A stretch of DNA of 32,965 nucleotides from Archaeoglobales archaeon (GTDB lineage: Archaea > Halobacteriota > Archaeoglobi > Archaeoglobales > Archaeoglobaceae), in NCBI GenBank assembly GCA_029984855.1, contig JARQZL010000036.1:1-32965 (forward strand), written 5' to 3'. Of the stretch, positions 1 through 9,258 are shown piece after piece; within the stretch, counting starts at the first letter, position 1, and the number at the start of each line of letters is the position of its first letter. Under the pieces are notes generated by a model. It had not been told where the DNA came from. It ran no database searches and was given only the letters and a program-made list of their open reading frames with translations. The position numbers and the translations under genes are program-made.

Positions 1-2
1 TT

Positions 3-395
3 CTCCACGGTGTTATCACGATTCACTCAAGTTCAGACTTCAGCGAGGATGAAATAGAACTTCTCCAGAAGCTTTCAAACAACATAGCATTTGCACTGAG
101 TGCATACGAGGTCGAAAAAGATAGAGAGACCGCTATTGAGCAGCTTGCAGCCAATCTCAGGCAGTTTGAGTCCTCTGCAGACAGGCTGAGGAACCCTCTT
201 GCGGTTATGATCGCCTCGCTTGAGCTGGTGGATGAACTCGGAAAGGATAAGGTTTTCGAGATTATACGTGAACAGGTAATGAGAATAAAAGATGAACTCG
301 ACGAGATGAGGGAAGAGGAGGTAAGAACGTACAAACTGACAGAGAAGATATACGGTGACCTGGTCTCAAAAAAACAAGGGATAAAGGATGTCTGA
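3..395 (+). CDS. GAF-domain sensor protein with degenerate histidine-kinase dimerisation helix (5' end outside window)
   Basis: The reading frame is open from base 3 and ends at TGA 393-395, so only the last 130 residues are present. The first ~40 residues look like the end of a GAF domain (a beta strand ending ITIHSS, then a helix NNIAFALSAYEVEKD that leads into a signalling helix). A HisKA-like stretch follows, SADRLRNPLAVM, in which the usual phospho-accepting His of H-E-L-R-x-P-L is Asp and the following Glu is Arg. The protein then ends in a charged helix without any HATPase_c domain, so it cannot be a normal histidine kinase. The gene overlaps hdrA by 8 bp, implying co-transcription. 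From family knowledge GAF domains bind small ligands or sense redox; a role in sensing for the Hdr proteins is inference only. Confidence 0.75.
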   Translation, partial: LHGVITIHSSSDFSEDEIELLQKLSNNIAFALSAYEVEKDRETAIEQLAANLRQFESSADRLRNPLAVMIASLELVDELGKDKVFEIIREQVMRIKDELDEMREEEVRTYKLTEKIYGDLVSKKQGIKDV

Positions 396-2295
396 AAAGC
401 GTGAGCTGGTCTATTTATGCAAATGCGGAGGCGAGATAAGCAAAAAAATAGACCTTGACAGAGTGGCTGGAGTCATAAGCTCGGAGGTTGAAAGGGTAGT
501 TACTGTTCCTATGCTCTGCATACCGGAAGTGCTGAACAGCTTGCCGGAGGAAATTTCAGGATTTACGCACGTTATTTTTGGAGCGTGCACACCGAAGAGG
601 ATAGAGGGCACATTACGGGAGGTGGCAAAAAAAGCAAAGATCAATCCATTTTTAATTCATGTTGTAAACCTCCGAGAGCAGTGCGCCTGGGTGAGCAGAA
701 ACGTGGAACTGGCAACAGATAAGGCGATACACCTGATGAGAGGAGGGTTGAACAGGATCAGACTTCATGAACCTCTGGAGGAAAAATATGTGGATGCTAA
801 CCCGGATGTCGCAATTGTTGGAGCAGGTGTAGCGGGCAGTTTAGCGGCAATCACCCTGAGTGAAGACACACGTAGGACTGTACACCTCATCGAGAAGAAT
901 CCCTACATCGGCGGAAGAATAATTACTTACGAGCTCCTGACTCCAAATCTTGTCTGTGCACGGTGTTTAATTGCACCGATGATTGAGGACATTTTTGGAA
1001 GACCCAATGTCAGGGTACACACCTGTGCGGAAGTTGTGAGTGCTAAAGGCAGCTTGGGAAACTTTCAGCTGAGGATTCTGCAGAAACCGAGATATGTGGA
1101 TGTGGACAGATGTATGGGTTGCGGTGTGTGTACGGAAGTGTGCCCGGTGAGGGTGGAAAATGACCACGAGTACGGAATGAAGGAGAGAGGAGCAATATAT
1201 TTTCCATATCCGGGAGTGCTGCCTAATGTGCCTGTTGTTGACGAAAACTGTCTCCATGCAGAAGGGTGTCGAAGGTGTATCGACTCGTGCGCTTTTGGTG
1301 CCATAAACTTCGAGGAAAAAGCTCGGGAGATAACTCTGAGATGCGGGGCAGTGATACTTGCACAGGGATTTTCAGCATATCCCGTCCGTGATGAACCACG
1401 GATATTCACTTCTCCGAAGTTTGAAAGAATACTTGCCAGAGATGGCCCTACGGGCGGCAAAATCCTGCTGCCAGATGGAGAGAAACCGAAGTCCATAGCA
1501 ATAATCCACTGTGCTGGCAGAGAGGAGCTGGGATACTGCTCCAGGATTTGCTGTTCTGTTGCCCTGAAGTACTCACGTATGATTCATGAGCAATTGCCGG
1601 AGTGTGCAATCCACCACATTTATACCGACTTGGTTCTGCCAAATCCTTCTGAATGGAAACTCTATGATGAAGTTTCCAGAATAGCGAACTTCCACAGAAG
1701 GTTAATGGGAAGTGAGGTCAGGGTGAGCGGCACCGATAAAAAAGTGGTCGTGGAATACAGAGGTGAAAAAGGAGATCGGAGGCTAACCGTGGATGCGGCT
1801 GTTCTGATGTGTGGCATAGCTCCACCCCGCGAGATTGAAAAAACTGCAGAAATGCTTGATTTTATTCTGAACGAATACGGCTTCCCCAGAGCCACAGACA
1901 TGATGACCTCTCCTGTGGAGATATCCCCGGGTGTGGCGGCGGCAGGGGGAGTCCTTGGCCCGTGCAGCGTGGGAGAGAGTGTGCAGCAAGCAATGGCGGC
2001 TGCCAGCATGGTTTTATCAAAACTCCGTTACGGAGAAAAGCTTCCGATGGAACCAACAGCGTGCACGATAATTAAGGAGAGGTGTTCAGGCTGTAGAATC
2101 TGCATCGCACTGTGTCCTTACGGGGCAATCTCATACGATGAAGATGAGGGTGTATGCGTAATTGATGAGGCTTTCTGCAAGGGATGTGGAATCTGTGCCT
2201 CGGCCTGCCCAGCAGGAGCGATAAAAGCGAGGCATTACACAACCGAACAGATTTTTGCAGAAATAGAGGGGATAACTGGATGTGCGAACCCGTAA
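388..2295 (+). CDS. hdrA: Heterodisulfide reductase subunit A-like iron-sulfur flavoprotein
   Basis: This 635-residue protein is HdrA-like: an FAD-containing iron-sulfur subunit of soluble Hdr complexes that passes electrons between ferredoxin or hydrogenase modules and disulfide substrates. It has an N-terminal cysteine motif (CKCGGEIS), a Rossmann FAD motif GAGVAG at 145-150, an inserted ferredoxin domain starting at C242 (CMGCGVCTEVCP) with a second cysteine set (CLHAEGCRRCIDSC), the HdrA-specific cysteines C375, C384, C388 and C389 (YCSRICC) that ligate the cluster near FAD, and two C-terminal [4Fe-4S] motifs at C566 and C597. The first cysteine of the CC cluster is nearer to the others than I recall for methanogen HdrA. 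It overlaps the upstream sensor gene by 8 bp and mvhD by 16 bp. No hdrB or hdrC is visible in the window. Confidence 0.93.
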   Translation: MSEKRELVYLCKCGGEISKKIDLDRVAGVISSEVERVVTVPMLCIPEVLNSLPEEISGFTHVIFGACTPKRIEGTLREVAKKAKINPFLIHVVNLREQCAWVSRNVELATDKAIHLMRGGLNRIRLHEPLEEKYVDANPDVAIVGAGVAGSLAAITLSEDTRRTVHLIEKNPYIGGRIITYELLTPNLVCARCLIAPMIEDIFGRPNVRVHTCAEVVSAKGSLGNFQLRILQKPRYVDVDRCMGCGVCTEVCPVRVENDHEYGMKERGAIYFPYPGVLPNVPVVDENCLHAEGCRRCIDSCAFGAINFEEKAREITLRCGAVILAQGFSAYPVRDEPRIFTSPKFERILARDGPTGGKILLPDGEKPKSIAIIHCAGREELGYCSRICCSVALKYSRMIHEQLPECAIHHIYTDLVLPNPSEWKLYDEVSRIANFHRRLMGSEVRVSGTDKKVVVEYRGEKGDRRLTVDAAVLMCGIAPPREIEKTAEMLDFILNEYGFPRATDMMTSPVEISPGVAAAGGVLGPCSVGESVQQAMAAASMVLSKLRYGEKLPMEPTACTIIKERCSGCRICIALCPYGAISYDEDEGVCVIDEAFCKGCGICASACPAGAIKARHYTTEQIFAEIEGITGCANP

Positions 2296-2702
2296 TTGTC
2301 ACATTTTGCTGCAACCACTGCAGTTACGAAGCTGCAGACAGAGCCGGTGGAGCAAGGAAGAAATATCCGGAGGGTGTGCGAATAATAAAGGTTCCCTGTA
2401 CCGGAAGGGTTGAACCTGAGTTTATTCTGAAGGCATTTAAATGTGGAGCTGAGGGAGTGCTTGTACTTGGCTGCCGTCCCGGTGGATGTCACTTCAAAAT
2501 AGGCAATTACAAGGCCTATGGAAGATGCCTGCTGCTCAGAAAAACATTCAGGAGTGTGGGCATTGAGGAGGAGAGAATAAGGTTCGACTGGATTGATGCG
2601 AATGAGGACGAGAGGTTTGTCAAAATTTTGAGTGAATTTGCCGAAAAATTAAGGCAACTCGACTCAAGACTCAGGAGGAACAGATTAGACTTGTCATCAT
2701 GA
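2280..2702 (+). CDS. mvhD: MvhD-type [2Fe-2S] electron-transfer subunit
   Basis: The 140-residue product has the MvhD/FrhD-type iron-sulfur signature: FCCNHCSYEAADRAG near the N-terminus, VPCTGRV around residue 40, and LGCRPGGCHFKIGN around residues 70-83. MvhD carries a [2Fe-2S] cluster and docks on HdrA to feed it electrons from a hydrogenase or dehydrogenase. I chose ATG 2280 because the conserved family start follows at once and a GAGGGG ribosome site lies just upstream; the frame is open further upstream inside hdrA, but that part is not MvhD-like. The gene overlaps the hdrA 3' end by 16 bp, so HdrA and MvhD are very probably made together. No hydrogenase genes are in the window, so the electron donor is unknown. 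Confidence 0.93.
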   Translation: MCEPVIVTFCCNHCSYEAADRAGGARKKYPEGVRIIKVPCTGRVEPEFILKAFKCGAEGVLVLGCRPGGCHFKIGNYKAYGRCLLLRKTFRSVGIEEERIRFDWIDANEDERFVKILSEFAEKLRQLDSRLRRNRLDLSS

Positions 2703-2710
2703 CCAAAGAG

Positions 2711-2740
2711 TTTTAAAAGGTTGCATATAAAGGTTGCATA
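2711..2740 (+). promoter_or_regulatory. Promoter with 12-bp tandem repeat, candidate operator
   Basis: The 12-mer AAAGGTTGCATA occurs twice, at 2716-2727 and 2729-2740, a 13-bp period. It sits in a TATA-like AT-rich stretch (TTTTAAAAGG, CATATAAAG) directly upstream of a gene for a ribbon-helix-helix protein. RHH proteins typically bind short tandem repeats as dimers and repress their own genes, so this is a natural autoregulatory operator. The repeat is seen directly; the function is inferred. Confidence 0.55.
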
Positions 2741-2760
2741 AAAAAGTGGCAGGTGATAGT

Positions 2761-2976
2761 GTGGAGAGCAGAACAGTTAGCATTCCGGCAGACCTCTATG
2801 AGAAGATAGAGGAGAGGATAGGTGAAACAGGCTTTGAATCAGTCTCGGATTACGTAACCTACGTATTGCGGGAAGTTCTTGCAAGTTTGGAGGGAGAAGA
2901 AAAAGAAGAGGTGTTCACTGAAGAAGAGGAAGAGAAAGTAAAGGAGAGGTTAAGAGCTCTCGGCTATCTGGACTGA
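2761..2976 (+). CDS. Ribbon-helix-helix (CopG-like) protein
   Basis: Short protein (71 residues from this start) with the RHH pattern: a beta strand ESRTVSIPADLYEKIEERI, then SVSDYVTYVLREVLASL as the second helix, followed by an acidic linker and a C-terminal helix KERLRALGYLD. RHH proteins are usually dimeric DNA-binding regulators. I chose GTG 2761 because GGTGAT lies at 2752-2757 with a good spacing; an in-frame TTG at 2734 and a GTG at 2746 would fall within or next to the tandem repeat. The C-terminal KERLRALGYL resembles the end of many archaeal sulfatase-like alkaline-phosphatase-superfamily proteins, an odd coincidence since such an enzyme is encoded two genes downstream. It is separated from the DHH gene by only 11 bp, so it is probably the first gene of that operon. 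Confidence 0.8.
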   Translation: MESRTVSIPADLYEKIEERIGETGFESVSDYVTYVLREVLASLEGEEKEEVFTEEEEEKVKERLRALGYLD

Positions 2977-2987
2977 CCAATCCTGAA

Positions 2988-3941
2988 ATGAAGCTCGTAG
3001 TTCATCACTGGGATGCCGATGGTATCTGCAGCGCTGCAATAGCCGCCACTTCCTTCGATAAATCTGGTATCTCATGGAAGAATCTCACGCCACCGGTCGG
3101 CAGGTTTGAGCTCGACGGGAGAATAATGGAACAGATGAGCAGGGCAGGCGAGTTGTACTTCCTCGATTTAAACATGATTGATGCTGTCAGAGCGATTGAG
3201 AAGCCTGTGATTTTCATAGACCACCACAACCAGGAGAAGGTGGTGAAGGCAGGTTTTGAGCACGTAAATCCCGTGCTTGATGGAAATCAGGTCCCTTCAG
3301 CCTCATGGGTTGCATCTGACTACTTTTCCACGTGGAACCATCTTTCGGCAATCGGGGCTGCAGGGGATGTGGGAGAAAAGCTATTCTCAACCGAATTCGG
3401 CCGTACTGCAGAAAAAATTCTGCTGAACCATGGATTGACAAGGCATGATGCGCTGAAAGTTGCAAATCTGATGGATACCAACCACATCATGATGGACAGA
3501 AAAGGTGTTGAGAAAAGTGTCAGATTTGCAGCATTTGCAGAGCCGGTGGAACTCCTCAAAAGGGAGGAGTGGCTGAAAAACTCCATAAAGATTGAAGAAG
3601 AGATCGAAGATGTACTTTCAGGCCTCAGGATTACCACCGGGATGGCATGGATTGAATTTTCATCTGATTTCAACATAATCTCAAAAGTAGCAAGGAAACT
3701 TGTGTGGGATCAGGGTTTCAATGCAGTGGCGGTGAATAGAGACTTCAACGGTATGGCCCAGCTTTACGTGAGATTTCGGAATCCATCCCCCCTGATTGCC
3801 CGTCTAATCTTTGAATTTAAAGCTAAAGGTTTTAATGCTGGAGGTAAGGACGATGTTATGGGTGCTGTGTGTCAGAAAAACAGAGTTGATGAAGCAATAA
3901 GAATTGTTGAAGAGGTGCTTGGATGCGCGTATTTGTCATAG
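2988..3941 (+). CDS. DHH-family phosphoesterase
   Basis: 317 residues. The four DHH metal-site motifs are present: HHWDADG (6-12, with D9 and D11), FLDLN (D60), IDHHN (D78-H79-H80) and GAAGDVG (D127). Near the C-terminus, GGKDDVMG (from G285) resembles the DHHA1 substrate-binding GGH motif with Lys in place of His. Family members are Mn-dependent 5'-3' exonucleases on nanoRNA, pAp phosphatases (NrnA type) or c-di-AMP phosphodiesterases. With an adenylylsulfate kinase in the same operon, removal of 3'-phosphoadenosine 5'-phosphate is an attractive but unproven role; nanoRNase activity is equally possible. The last 19 bp overlap the next gene. Confidence 0.88.
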   Translation: MKLVVHHWDADGICSAAIAATSFDKSGISWKNLTPPVGRFELDGRIMEQMSRAGELYFLDLNMIDAVRAIEKPVIFIDHHNQEKVVKAGFEHVNPVLDGNQVPSASWVASDYFSTWNHLSAIGAAGDVGEKLFSTEFGRTAEKILLNHGLTRHDALKVANLMDTNHIMMDRKGVEKSVRFAAFAEPVELLKREEWLKNSIKIEEEIEDVLSGLRITTGMAWIEFSSDFNIISKVARKLVWDQGFNAVAVNRDFNGMAQLYVRFRNPSPLIARLIFEFKAKGFNAGGKDDVMGAVCQKNRVDEAIRIVEEVLGCAYLS

Positions 3942-5278
3942 GTCTGGATTCCGCCCCTCCTGAACTTCTGTTTGGCGAATTTCTGGAGGATCTGCCGAAT
4001 ATAAGGAGAATCATTGAGAGGTCAATTTTCGGCCCTATGAAGAGCTGCATTCCTGCGATAACAATCCCTGCCTGGATGGTGATGGCCACTGGCAAGACAC
4101 CGGGTGAACTCGGTCTCTACGGCTTCAGGCACAGGAAAGGTAATAGCTACAGGGACATCTGGATAGCCCACAGCCTGATGGTCAAGGAGAAAGCTGTCTG
4201 GGACTACATAATTCCTAAGAAATCTGTTCTTGTTGGAGTTCCCCCTTCCTACCCGCCAAAGCCGGTTAATGGATGCATGATTTCATGCTTCATAACTCCG
4301 GACAGCAGTGTCAACTATACTTTCCCGAAGGAGCTGAAGGCCGAGGTGGAAAAGCTTGTTGGTGAGTACATCTTTGATGTGGTTTTCAGGAAGGAAGATA
4401 GAGATGCCGTTATTGAAGAAGTAAGGGAGATGACTGAAAAGAGGTTTGAGGTGATAAGATATCTCATCGACAGGGACTGGCAATACTTCCAGTTCGTTGA
4501 AATTGGGTTGGATAGGATTCATCATGCCTTCTGGAAGTATTTTGACACCAGGCATCACCTCCATGAGCCAGACAGCAGATACAAAAATGTTGTAAGGGAC
4601 TACTACAAACTGCTTGACAAGGAGATAGGCAAAACGATCAAGCTCCTCGATGAGGATACGGCCATAGTTATAGTTTCTGATCATGGTATTAAGAGGATGA
4701 AGGGCTGCTTCGCAGTCAACCAGTGGCTGATTGATGAAGGAATGTTAAAAATAAGAAATTCCAGACTGAAGCCGGGGACAAGATTCGAACAGCTTGATGT
4801 TGACTGGAGCAGAACAACCGCATGGGCGTGGGGTGGCTACTATGCAAGAATCTTCCTCAACGTGAAGGGGAGGGAACCTGAGGGGACAATCAAGCAATCA
4901 GAGTATGAGAGGGTAAGAGAGGAAGTAGCAGACATGATAAAATCAATAAAGGGCCCGAACGGTGAGAGGTGGAATACGAGGGTTTTCTATCCCGAGGACA
5001 TCTATCCAGTTGTGAGGGGCGATAGGCCTGACATGATGGTCTACTTTGACGACTTATACTGGCGCTCTGCCGGAACCCTCGGCTATGAATCGCCCTACCT
5101 GCTTGAGAACGATACAGGGCCTGATGACGCTGTTCATTCGGAATACGGCGTCTTCGCTTTACACCTGCCGGACATGCAGGAAGCAAGACATGTTGAAAGT
5201 GAGATATACGACTTTGCCCCAACGGTGTTGAAGTTGCTTGGTGTTGAAGCAAATCTGAGAGGGAGAAGCCTGATATGA
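3923..5278 (+). CDS. Alkaline phosphatase superfamily type I phosphodiesterase / nucleotide pyrophosphatase
   Basis: 451 residues with a complete two-metal alkaline-phosphatase-superfamily site: D9 in VIGLD, nucleophile T47 in IPAITIPAW, D197 and H201 in GLDRIHH, D253-H254 in SDHG, and H405 in VHSEYG. Because the nucleophile is Thr, this is the phosphodiesterase/nucleotide pyrophosphatase branch rather than a formylglycine sulfatase (which needs C/S-x-P-x-R). There is no signal peptide, so it acts in the cytoplasm. A good GAGGTG ribosome site (3912-3917) precedes the ATG inside the DHH gene. It shares a 4-bp ATGA overlap with the adenylylsulfate kinase gene, which suggests its substrate is related to APS or PAPS or to a sulfated or phosphorylated product made from them. 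Confidence 0.88.
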   Translation: MRVFVIGLDSAPPELLFGEFLEDLPNIRRIIERSIFGPMKSCIPAITIPAWMVMATGKTPGELGLYGFRHRKGNSYRDIWIAHSLMVKEKAVWDYIIPKKSVLVGVPPSYPPKPVNGCMISCFITPDSSVNYTFPKELKAEVEKLVGEYIFDVVFRKEDRDAVIEEVREMTEKRFEVIRYLIDRDWQYFQFVEIGLDRIHHAFWKYFDTRHHLHEPDSRYKNVVRDYYKLLDKEIGKTIKLLDEDTAIVIVSDHGIKRMKGCFAVNQWLIDEGMLKIRNSRLKPGTRFEQLDVDWSRTTAWAWGGYYARIFLNVKGREPEGTIKQSEYERVREEVADMIKSIKGPNGERWNTRVFYPEDIYPVVRGDRPDMMVYFDDLYWRSAGTLGYESPYLLENDTGPDDAVHSEYGVFALHLPDMQEARHVESEIYDFAPTVLKLLGVEANLRGRSLI

Positions 5279-5799
5279 GCTTCGTGATATGGCTTACTGG
5301 GCCGAGCGGAGCTGGAAAGACAACTCTTGCGAACGCTTTAAGTGAAAGGTTAACAGAAATGGGGCTGAACGTTGAGGTTCTTGATGGTGACGGGATAAGG
5401 AGCCGGCTTTACCCCGACCTGGGCTTCAGCAGGGAAGAGAGGGAGATGCATAACCGCGTGGTTATTCAGATGGCGAAGCTGCTTGCAAAAAATGGTATTA
5501 TCACAGTAGTTTCAATAATCTCCCCGTTCAGAGAAACGAGGGAGTATGCAAGGCGTGAGATAGAGAAATTTGTTGAAGTTTATCTGAAATGCCCGCTGGA
5601 AGTAAGGCTGGAGAGGGATCCAAAAGGGCTGTACTCAAAAGCGTTGAAGGGTGAACTTGAAGAGCTTACTGGATACGATGGAGCTTATGAGGAGCCAGCA
5701 AACCCTGAGCTAATCCTTGAGACGGACAGAATGTCTGTAGAGGAAGAAGTAAATGCTGTAATTGAAAAGGTGAGGGAGCTCGGTCTGAAGATTCAGTAA
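5275..5799 (+). CDS. cysC: Adenylylsulfate kinase
   Basis: 174 residues. Converts APS plus ATP to PAPS. Visible motifs: Walker A GPSGAGKTT (9-17), the substrate loop LDGDGIRSRLYPDLGFS, the phosphoacceptor-type segment SIISPFRETR, RDPKGLYSKAL, and the C-terminal PELILETD. Length is typical of stand-alone CysC. Start ATG 5275 overlaps the stop of the preceding phosphodiesterase gene (ATGA), indicating translational coupling. Dissimilatory sulfate reduction uses APS directly and needs no PAPS, so a PAPS-forming enzyme suggests sulfation of a cell component, assimilation or regulation. A kinase with a related but different substrate cannot be excluded. Confidence 0.92.
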   Translation: MSFVIWLTGPSGAGKTTLANALSERLTEMGLNVEVLDGDGIRSRLYPDLGFSREEREMHNRVVIQMAKLLAKNGIITVVSIISPFRETREYARREIEKFVEVYLKCPLEVRLERDPKGLYSKALKGELEELTGYDGAYEEPANPELILETDRMSVEEEVNAVIEKVRELGLKIQ

Positions 5800-5818
5800 A
5801 TTCATCCATTGAAGTTAG

Positions 5819-5829
5819 TTTAAAAAATA
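5819..5829 (+). promoter_or_regulatory. TATA-like promoter element of the TauE/SafE gene
   Basis: An AT-rich element TTTAAAAAATA lies in the 78-bp gap between cysC and the permease gene, about 50 bp before the ATG. It would give a transcription start near 5850 and a short leader. Assigned by composition and position only. Confidence 0.4.
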
Positions 5830-5877
5830 AACAAATTAATCTCGACAGGTTTATGTAGTTTATGTGTAAGTCTCTTT

Positions 5878-6612
5878 ATGGCAAGCTTGCTTCTTATTGC
5901 AGCTATCTCTTTTGCAGTGTCTTTTATATTCGGTCTTGGAGGACTCGGTTCTGCTGTTGCCCTTGTACCCGTTCTGGTATTCATAGGTACTCCTTTCGTA
6001 ACTTCAAGAACTATAGGTCTGTTTGTTAATTTCATATCAACATTTTTCATAACAGTGCACAATATAAAGACCAGAAGGCTGGATTACAGGCTTTGCCTTC
6101 CTATCATTTTATCATCAATAGCGTTTGCTCCAGTAGGTGCTTATGCATCCTTTGTCATTCCCGAAAAAGTTGTTGGTATGGTCTTCACTTTTTTCCTCTT
6201 TTTTGCCGGAACTGCAACGGTTTTGCCACCAAAGAGACTTTCATACAGAGATAATCTGCCTGCAGCTGTTCCGATACTGATTGGAGGTATGGCAGGATTC
6301 ATCTCTGGTCTCTTAGGTGTTGGAGGTGGAGGTGTAATCTCTCCTCTACTTATTCTATGTGGTTTGAATCCAAAAACAACAATTGCAATCACCGCCTTCA
6401 GCGTACCCTTCTCATCATTTACTGGCTTTCTTATCTATTTGAAGCTTGGAGGTGCTGACTGGATCGTGCTGCTTTCAGCATCCATTCCTGCAGTGGCATC
6501 TGGCTACCTTGCGGGTCACACTACAAGGCGTTTAAGAATCCTGACAGTAAGGAGAATTCTCGGGGTGATATTTTATATAATTGCAATAAAATTTGCAATG
6601 AAATTCCTCTAA
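5878..6612 (+). CDS. TauE/SafE family permease (sulfite exporter-like)
   Basis: 244-residue, very hydrophobic protein with about eight predicted membrane segments and an internal duplication: the glycine-rich GLGGLGSA in the first half (residues ~20-27) and GLLGVGGGGVISPLL in the second (~residues 142-156), both hallmarks of the TauE/SafE (formerly DUF81) family. Members export or import small sulfur or organic anions such as sulfite, sulfoacetate or taurine-derived compounds. It follows the PAPS-related operon after a 78-bp gap with its own TATA-like element, so it may be a separate unit with a related sulfur theme. No in-frame start lies just upstream and no clear ribosome site is seen. The substrate cannot be deduced. 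Confidence 0.85.
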   Translation: MASLLLIAAISFAVSFIFGLGGLGSAVALVPVLVFIGTPFVTSRTIGLFVNFISTFFITVHNIKTRRLDYRLCLPIILSSIAFAPVGAYASFVIPEKVVGMVFTFFLFFAGTATVLPPKRLSYRDNLPAAVPILIGGMAGFISGLLGVGGGGVISPLLILCGLNPKTTIAITAFSVPFSSFTGFLIYLKLGGADWIVLLSASIPAVASGYLAGHTTRRLRILTVRRILGVIFYIIAIKFAMKFL

Positions 6613-6660
6613 CTGTAATCTTTCCAGTTAGTTCCCCCGTTCTCAACTGAATTATCGATG

Positions 6661-7059
6661 TTAGTCTCCGGTAAGGGTTGTGAATTTAAAATTCTCCAGA
6701 TGCCTTTTTGCCTCTCTCGAAACAACAACAGCCCTGTGTTCTGCAAGCCTGCGCAGGAGTTTCTCCCCTCTTTCTGTGTCAATTTTTGATAATGCCTCAG
6801 CAACCTCTTTCAAGATGAAGACGTCTTTTTCTTTTTCGATAATCTGCTCGAAGTAATCAAGTGCTTTCTCTGACTTCATTCTTCCAAGCAGTCTGATTGC
6901 GTTTATGCGAAACTCTCTGACAGGATGCTTTAACGCAACGATGAGCTTGTCCTCATAATTCAGCCTCTCAAATTCCCTGATATCGTATCCGCATACCGGA
7001 CACTTCCTGTAATTTCTCTTGAGTTCACTCCAGCATCTTGGGCAGAAGTAGGATGGCAT
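6661..7059 (-). CDS. Zinc-ribbon/HEAT-repeat protein
   Basis: 132 residues. The N-terminus holds a zinc ribbon of two knuckles, CPRC (residues 6-9) and CPVC (20-23). After it come HEAT-like helical repeats, e.g. HPVREFRINAIRLLGRMKS and a second around VFILKEVAEALSKI. HEAT repeats are protein-binding solenoids. The gene begins 18 bp after the enolase stop and is therefore the likely third gene of the riboswitch-led operon. The specific function is unknown; a chaperone-like or adaptor role is only a guess. It ends 48 bp from the convergent permease gene. Confidence 0.8.
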   Translation of the reverse strand: MPSYFCPRCWSELKRNYRKCPVCGYDIREFERLNYEDKLIVALKHPVREFRINAIRLLGRMKSEKALDYFEQIIEKEKDVFILKEVAEALSKIDTERGEKLLRRLAEHRAVVVSREAKRHLENFKFTTLTGD

Positions 7060-7077
7060 GTTAAAAAATCAAAAAGG

Positions 7078-9190
<2,113 letters not shown>

Positions 9191-9196
9191 TATGTC

Positions 9197-9207
9197 CACC
9201 TCCTTCC
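9197..9207 (-). promoter_or_regulatory. Strong ribosome-binding site just after the fluoride aptamer
   Basis: On the minus strand the sequence GGAAGGAGGTG lies 4 nt downstream of the aptamer and 6 nt before TTG 9190. It decides the start of the repeat-protein gene and is close enough to the aptamer to be controlled by its folding. Confidence 0.7.
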
Positions 9208-9211
9208 AAAA

Positions 9212-9258
9212 TAGGCGTCATCAGCCTTAACGGCAGTTGGGGGTGGACGCCATCACCC
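9212..9258 (-). ncRNA. Fluoride riboswitch aptamer (crcB motif)
   Basis: On the minus strand the 47-nt segment reads GGGTGATGGCG, then TCCACCC, AACTGCC, a five-base loop, GGCTGATG and ACGCCTA. This is the order and conserved sequence of the fluoride (crcB) aptamer as I recall it from the Thermotoga petrophila structure (GGGCGAUG..., AACUGCC..., GGCUGAUGG...). Three helices can be drawn: 9254-9258 with 9241-9245 (GGGTG/CACCC), 9246-9251 with 9214-9219 (GGCGTC/GACGCC), and 9232-9234 with 9224-9226 (GCC/GGC). It lies in the leader of the operon containing enolase, a known fluoride target and a known riboswitch-associated gene. A TATA-like element near 9289 would start the RNA at about 9263. I could not run a covariance model. 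Confidence 0.88.

Noticed and set aside
1065-1496. 143-residue minus-strand frame within hdrA
   Set aside because: Antisense shadow of a strongly conserved coding region.
2184-2279. N-terminal extension of MvhD inside hdrA
   Set aside because: The added residues are a shadow of the HdrA ferredoxin domain; the MvhD pattern starts at 2280 with a ribosome site.
3923-5278. Sulfatase assignment of the alkaline-phosphatase-superfamily protein
   Set aside because: The nucleophile position is Thr in PAITIPAW, without the C/S-x-P-x-R formylglycine motif.
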